The position numbers and the translations under genes were made by a program. The notes beneath the pieces are model-generated. The model was given only the letters and a program-made list of their open reading frames with translations, was not told the DNA's origin and did not search any database. This document shows positions 15,692-19,392 of a stretch of 19,392 bases of DNA, piece after piece. Source of the DNA: CAYXPG01 sp964564845. GTDB taxonomy: Bacteria; Planctomycetota; Phycisphaerae; Sedimentisphaerales; Anaerobacaceae. Position 1 is the stretch's first letter, and each line of letters opens with the position of its first letter. The stretch is from positions 1 through 19,392 of the forward strand of contig CAZMCN010000025.1 of assembly GCA_964564845.1 (NCBI GenBank). Reading direction: 5' to 3'.

Positions 15692-15775
15692 TTGGTAGTT
15701 CGTGGTTCATTGTTCATTGTTCGTGGTTCATTGTTCATTGTTTGTGGCTCATTGTTCATTGTTTGTGGCTCGTGA
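15692..15775. repeat. 84-bp tandem heptad array with 21-bp superperiod
   Basis: Twelve consecutive 7-nt units. The core is TTCATTG, TTCATTG, TTYGTGG repeated three to four times, making a 21-bp higher-order unit. The 21-bp period keeps one frame open and yields the peptide SWFIVHC in series, which should not be taken as a gene. Confidence 0.9.
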
Positions 15776-16000
15776 ACAGTCCGCCTTCGCTCAAATCTAC
15801 GGCGGATCTTCGATATTTAGTTGAACGAAATATGACCGGACACTTTTAATTCTCTCAATGATATTATAACCTATTTTGTCTTCAACTCAAAGTGAAAAAG
15901 ATAAACGTCCCCTATTATTCCTATTCCTTTTCCTTGTACCACTTTTTTCGGCATACCTGCGCGTTCGATTCGAACCATTTGCACAGGCATTTTAAGACGT

Positions 16001-16042
16001 TAGTCGCTGGTATCTGGTATCTCGTAAAGCGTGAATAGTGAA
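16001..16042. repeat. Degenerate heptad array
   Basis: Six units TAGTCGC, TGGTATC, TGGTATC, TCGTAAA, GCGTGAA, TAGTGAA. A further pair GGGGTCA, GGGGTAA lies at about 16088-16101. The unit sequence differs from the other arrays but the period is the same. Confidence 0.6.
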
Positions 16043-16220
16043 TCTCCGCAGGATGCCTTACGGCAGAGCCGTGAAGGTGGAAGACAAGGGGTCAGGGGTA
16101 AGTAGAGAAGTTGGTTGACAGGAATTGCGGTTTTGGGTTACTATTAACCGCGGATTTCGCTGATTACACAGTTTTTTTAAGAAGAGAATTTGAAAGAAAA
16201 TGCGGGGTTTGAAATTGGAT

Positions 16221-16310
16221 AAAAAGGAACTTGCCCCGCCGAGACGGGGCAAGTTGTCCGCGCGACTTGCGCTTGTTATGACAAGCACGCAACCACGGAC
16301 CAGTTACAAT
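16221..16310 (-). ncRNA. Candidate tracrRNA of the type II CRISPR system
   Basis: About 90 nt, transcribed divergently from cas9. Read on the minus strand: a predicted start near 16310; a 36-nt candidate anti-repeat (16275-16310) beginning ATTGTAAC and ending GTCATAAC; AAG; a nexus-like hairpin GCGC-AAGTC-GCGC (16260-16272); GGAC; then an 11-bp terminator stem AACTTGCCCCG / CGGGGCAAGTT (16228-16255) followed by CC and five T. The order anti-repeat, nexus, terminal hairpin is that of known tracrRNAs, and 36 nt is the usual type II-C repeat length. The CRISPR array is not in the window, so base-pairing with a repeat cannot be checked. The same RNA can also self-fold (nested stems at 16256-16300), so another regulatory RNA is the main alternative. 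Confidence 0.65.
16228..16255 (-). terminator. Intrinsic terminator of the tracrRNA candidate
   Basis: Perfect 11-bp stem with a 6-nt loop (TCTCGG on the minus strand), followed by CCTTTTT. On the plus strand it is not followed by T, so it is oriented for minus-strand transcription. Confidence 0.8.
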
Positions 16311-16317
16311 GCATAAA

Positions 16318-16347
16318 TTAATACCAGATAAGGTGGAGAGTCGTCAA
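16318..16347 (-). promoter_or_regulatory. Predicted promoter of the tracrRNA candidate
   Basis: On the minus strand TTGACG (plus complement 16342-16347), 18-nt spacer, TATTAA (plus complement 16318-16323), with TGG directly before the -10 as an extended -10 element. The expected transcription start falls within a few bases of 16310, exactly where the candidate anti-repeat begins. Confidence 0.65.
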
Positions 16348-16366
16348 GAAAAAATATAAAAAATTT

Positions 16367-16372
16367 AAGGAG
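16367..16372 (+). promoter_or_regulatory. Ribosome binding site of cas9
   Basis: AAGGAG lies 7 nt before the ATG at 16380 and fixes the start. The MKSYTLGLDIG N-terminus places the RuvC-I Asp at residue 9, as in other Cas9 proteins. Confidence 0.85.
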
Positions 16373-16379
16373 TGGAGAA

Positions 16380-19300
16380 ATGAAATCTTACACACTGGGG
16401 TTGGATATCGGCTCAAGAAGTATCGGCTGGGCGTTGGTTGATGGAGAAAAAAAGAAAGCTATCGTAGATATCGGTGTTAGGGTTTTTCCTGAGGGCGTCG
16501 ATAGAGATACCAAAGGACTGGAGAAATCCAAAAACGCTAACCGCAGAGAAGCCAGGGGAGCAAGGAGAATGCACAGGCGCAGACACCTTAGAAGCGATAA
16601 GCTTGTAAAGAGCCTTCAATCGGCAGGGCTACTACCCAACAAGAGAGAAGATTTAAAGGAGCTGCTACAAAAAGAGCCGTATCACTTAAGAGCTAAAGGA
16701 TTGGATGATAAACTTGAACAGTATGAATTTGGGCGGGTTCTTTATCACGTAAACCAACGCAGGGGATTTAAGAGTAACCGAAAGACAGGGGCAAGCAGCG
16801 AAAATAACAAGGTTGCAAAAGAGGCAGGAGAGCTTAAACAAAGGATAGAGCAGGCAGGCTGCCGGACATTGGGAGAGTATTTTGCAAGTATAAATCCGGA
16901 GCAGAACCGTATCCGTGCGCAATATACATTCCGAACGATGTACGAGAAGGAATTTGATTTGCTCTGGGAAAAACAGTCCGAATATTATCCGGATATACTT
17001 ACAGAAGAATTAGGGGAGAAGCTTAGAAATGAGGTCATATTCTATCAGCGGCCTCTGAAGCCGACAGATGAATTGATTGGTGGATGTGATTTGGAAGAAG
17101 GTGAAAAGCGATGTCCACGAGGCGACTGGTATGCGAGACGGTTTCGGATTTTACAGGATGTTAATAATCTGAAGATACAAAATCCTGACGGCAAAGTGGA
17201 GTCTTTAACAGATGAGCAGCGCCAGCTTGTTTTAAGCGAACTCTTTAAGAGCAAAGAGGTTTTGTTTGCAAGGCTCAGAAAAGTTTTGGGTCTTATGGAG
17301 ACACAGGAATTTAATGCGGAATATGAGATAGACGAAAAAGGCAAAAAGAGAGAGAAGCTGAAAGGCGATGAATTCGGCGCCTCGATGCGAAGCAAAAAAA
17401 TATTCGGCCCTAAGGTGTGGGATTCGATGGACGAGCCAGAAAAGATTAAACTTAACGAGTGGTTAGTTGATCTGGATGACGACGAGCTTATAGAGAAGCT
17501 GGTAAGTGAATACAACTTCAGCGATGAACAGACAGATAGGGTTTTGAAAATATCGCTGCCACAGAGATATATGCGTTTCTCTCGTAAAGCACTCAGGAAA
17601 CTTCTGCCTTTGATGGAGGCCGGCAAGCGAACAGATCAGGCATTGGATGAGATTTATCCCGACAGGGTTAGGCGTGAAGAATGGGGGACAAAAGACAAGC
17701 TGGATTTGCCGGAAGATTTACGAAACCCAATTGTCAACAAGGCATTGTTTGAGGTTCGTAAGGTTGTGAATGCGGTAGCAAGAGAATACGGCAAGCCAGC
17801 GAAGATAAAGATAGAGATGGCGCGTGATGTTAAGGGTAATTCCAAAGAAAGAATAGAGCTTCAGTATAAGATGTGGGAAAACAAAAAGAGGAATGAGCAG
17901 GCACGTAAGCGACTGATAGAAGATATGAATATTCGTAATCCGAGCAGGGACGATGTAATCAAATATAATTTGTGGGAGGAATGTGAGCATATTTGTGTTT
18001 ATACGGGTAAAAATATTTCTCAATCGGCATTGTTCGGGCCGAACCCGGAGTATCAAATCGAGCATATACTGCCTTATGACAGGAGCCTAGATGACAGCTA
18101 TATGAACAAGACCTTATGTGAGGTACGGGAGAACATTCAAGTCAAAGGTAATAAGACGCCCTATGAAGCGTACAACAGTGCCCCTGAAAAATACGAGGAA
18201 ATAAAGCAAAGGATAAAAGTTCTGCCGTGGCCTAAGAGAAAGAAGTTTTCGCAAGAAGAAATAGAGCTTGATAAGGTAATTGAAAGGGAGCTTAATGACA
18301 CAAGGTATATTTGCAGAGAGGTTGTTAAGTATCTAAAACAGATTTGCAGTAATGTTCAGGGGACGAGGGGTAAGGTTACATCGGAGCTTCGGCATCAGTG
18401 GGGGTTGGATAGTATTCTTGATTTGAGTGGTTTTGATATGAAGAATCGAGATGACCATCGTCATCACGCAATAGATGCGGCTGTGGCGGCAGTTACCAAA
18501 AATGAGCATTTGAGAAGATTGGCTAAGAGCAAGTATTCACAAACGGGAGGCGGTTTTGAGCAGCCATGGCCGGACTTCAGAGAAGAATTAGAAGAGAAGG
18601 TAAAGCATATAAATGTGTCGCATCGGGCCAGTCGCAAGGCGAGGGGGCAACTGCACGAGGAGACCAATTATGGTCCAACCGGCCTTAAGGACGAAAAGGG
18701 ACAGGACATTTACGTATATCGGAAGCCGCTGGATGCTCTGACCATACCAATGGTTGAAAAAATCGTAGATGAGACAGTTCGAGACGTTGTAAAAAATCGT
18801 CTGAGGGAAAAAGGAATAGAGCCAGACAGCGGCGAAAGAAAAATACCCAAAGAGGTCTGGAAAGAGCCTTTGTATATGAAAACCACAAAAAGCAATAAAA
18901 AGGTTCCGATTAAGAAGGTTCGAATTCAGGATGTATTTAACAGAATGATTTTGCTAAATGATAAGGATGGAAAGACGTATCGTGCTGTCGCACCTGGCAG
19001 TAACCATCATATTGAGATATTCGAGTATACTGACGGCAAACGCACAGGCAGCAGAGGCGGTGAAGTTGTAACGATGTTTGAGGCGGTACGACGGAAAAAA
19101 GACGGAGAGCCGATTGTCAAAAGAGATTATGGTGATGGTAAAAGATTTGTCTGCTCATTATCGATAAACGAGATGTTTATGCTGGATATCGGTGATGGAA
19201 ATATGGAGCTTCACAGGGTGCAAAAAATAAGCCAGTCCGGTAACAACAAAATAATTGTTTTCAGGCCGCATACATATGCTGGAGTATTAAAAGACTCCGA

Positions 19301-19392
19301 CAAACCACCTCTAATACAGAGAAGAGCGCCAAATACGTTAAAGGGCCATAAGGTAACTGTCGATATGCTCGGCAGGGTACATTTGGCCAATG
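16380..19392 (+). CDS. cas9: CRISPR-associated endonuclease Cas9, type II-C-like (3' end outside window)
   Basis: RNA-guided double-strand DNA nuclease. 1004 codons are visible with no stop; the frame runs off the right edge, probably close to the natural C-terminus since the last block (KVTVDMLGRVHLAN) looks like a terminal segment. Visible parts: RuvC-I LGLDIGSRSIGWALV (Asp9); Arg-rich bridge helix about 49-75; a short REC lobe; RuvC-II KIKIEMARD (Glu479); HNH IEHILPYDRSLDDSYMNK with catalytic His562 and Asn585, spaced 23 residues as in Neisseria Cas9; RuvC-III HRHHAIDAAVAA (His696, Asp699); and a PAM-interacting C-terminal region. All expected nuclease residues are present. The compact size and ELNDTRY/TPYEAY motifs point to II-C. 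cas1/cas2 and the array are not seen; they would lie downstream. Targets and PAM are unknown. Confidence 0.96.
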   Translation, partial: MKSYTLGLDIGSRSIGWALVDGEKKKAIVDIGVRVFPEGVDRDTKGLEKSKNANRREARGARRMHRRRHLRSDKLVKSLQSAGLLPNKREDLKELLQKEPYHLRAKGLDDKLEQYEFGRVLYHVNQRRGFKSNRKTGASSENNKVAKEAGELKQRIEQAGCRTLGEYFASINPEQNRIRAQYTFRTMYEKEFDLLWEKQSEYYPDILTEELGEKLRNEVIFYQRPLKPTDELIGGCDLEEGEKRCPRGDWYARRFRILQDVNNLKIQNPDGKVESLTDEQRQLVLSELFKSKEVLFARLRKVLGLMETQEFNAEYEIDEKGKKREKLKGDEFGASMRSKKIFGPKVWDSMDEPEKIKLNEWLVDLDDDELIEKLVSEYNFSDEQTDRVLKISLPQRYMRFSRKALRKLLPLMEAGKRTDQALDEIYPDRVRREEWGTKDKLDLPEDLRNPIVNKALFEVRKVVNAVAREYGKPAKIKIEMARDVKGNSKERIELQYKMWENKKRNEQARKRLIEDMNIRNPSRDDVIKYNLWEECEHICVYTGKNISQSALFGPNPEYQIEHILPYDRSLDDSYMNKTLCEVRENIQVKGNKTPYEAYNSAPEKYEEIKQRIKVLPWPKRKKFSQEEIELDKVIERELNDTRYICREVVKYLKQICSNVQGTRGKVTSELRHQWGLDSILDLSGFDMKNRDDHRHHAIDAAVAAVTKNEHLRRLAKSKYSQTGGGFEQPWPDFREELEEKVKHINVSHRASRKARGQLHEETNYGPTGLKDEKGQDIYVYRKPLDALTIPMVEKIVDETVRDVVKNRLREKGIEPDSGERKIPKEVWKEPLYMKTTKSNKKVPIKKVRIQDVFNRMILLNDKDGKTYRAVAPGSNHHIEIFEYTDGKRTGSRGGEVVTMFEAVRRKKDGEPIVKRDYGDGKRFVCSLSINEMFMLDIGDGNMELHRVQKISQSGNNKIIVFRPHTYAGVLKDSDKPPLIQRRAPNTLKGHKVTVDMLGRVHLAN

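Larger units (their letters stand above)
15386..16220. other. Repeat-rich intergenic region
   Basis: No convincing gene: short open frames here (for example one encoding SWFIVHC repeats) are translations of the tandem repeat. It contains an 84-bp heptad array, smaller heptad arrays, a hairpin TGCGC-T6-GCGCA at 15662-15677 next to A/T runs, a hairpin at 16056-16077 (CCTTACGGC / GCCGTGAAGG with one bulge), and two related diverged segments sharing TTCGAAYCATTTGC at about 15459 and 15970. The word at about 16147-16171 (starting AACCGCGGATTTCGC) resembles a dispersed repeat seen in environmental genomes, by recollection only. Confidence 0.6.

Noticed and set aside
15692..15775. CRISPR array
   Set aside because: Units are contiguous 7/21-bp tandem repeats with no unique spacers of 30 bp or so.
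15583..15849. Open frame with SWFIVHC repeats
   Set aside because: It is the translation of the 21-bp repeat array, with no start context and no similarity to a protein domain.
15464..16288. Other short open frames in the cas9 upstream region
   Set aside because: They have no ribosome sites or motifs, and those near 16220-16310 overlap the structured RNA gene.
16230..16300. Plus-strand riboswitch or attenuator in the cas9 leader
   Set aside because: The hairpins also form on the plus strand, but promoter, terminator polarity and anti-repeat/nexus order all point to a minus-strand RNA.

Overview
The window looks like a bacterial chromosome segment from Planctomycetota, most likely the Phycisphaerae/Sedimentisphaerales side. 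This is inferred from a secreted subtilase-like protein with a C-terminal dockerin-type calcium repeat pair, a one-TM LysM protein of a style common there, and the mix of Gram-negative RND efflux genes with a PyrR-led pyr operon. No rRNA or other taxonomic marker is present, so the assignment is tentative.

Layout. (1) 1-1379: the tail of a possible upstream gene, a membrane-anchored LysM protein (+), and 6-phosphogluconolactonase (-). (2) 1545-8379, all minus strand: a tripartite efflux operon in the order tetR, TolC-like lipoprotein, membrane-fusion adaptor, HAE-1 RND pump, small PII-like transporter-associated protein. Adaptor/pump overlap by ATGA, and the pump's stop codon overlaps the small gene's start region. 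A consensus promoter with two AAAC-N4-GTTT inverted repeats lies ahead of tetR. (3) 8380-8777: a non-coding stretch with what may be the fossil 3' end of a plus-strand gene followed by a strong intrinsic terminator. (4) 8778-13203, minus strand: pyrR-pyrB-pyrC-NYN nuclease from a pyrR promoter, then a stand-alone GMP synthase ATPase subunit with its own promoter. (5) 13652-15385 (+): a secreted S8-like protein that lacks the usual catalytic Asp and carries a dockerin-like pair. (6) 15386-16220: about 0.8 kb of repeat-rich intergenic DNA. (7) 16221-19392: a type II CRISPR locus. A compact type II-C-like cas9 runs off the right edge (1004 codons visible). Immediately upstream and divergently transcribed is a roughly 90-nt RNA gene with an extended -10 promoter, a 36-nt candidate anti-repeat, a nexus-like hairpin and an 11-bp terminator hairpin with a U tract, which I read as the tracrRNA.

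The most interesting observations are: (a) the divergent tracrRNA candidate, which predicts the sequence of a CRISPR repeat lying outside the window and can also fold on itself; (b) a family of degenerate heptanucleotide-period repeats scattered between genes, one copy read through inside pyrC and others supplying the stop codons of the TolC-like gene and pyrB; (c) the PII-like partner of the RND pump; and (d) the apparently Asp-less subtilase. All assignments come from reading the sequence; no database search was possible.
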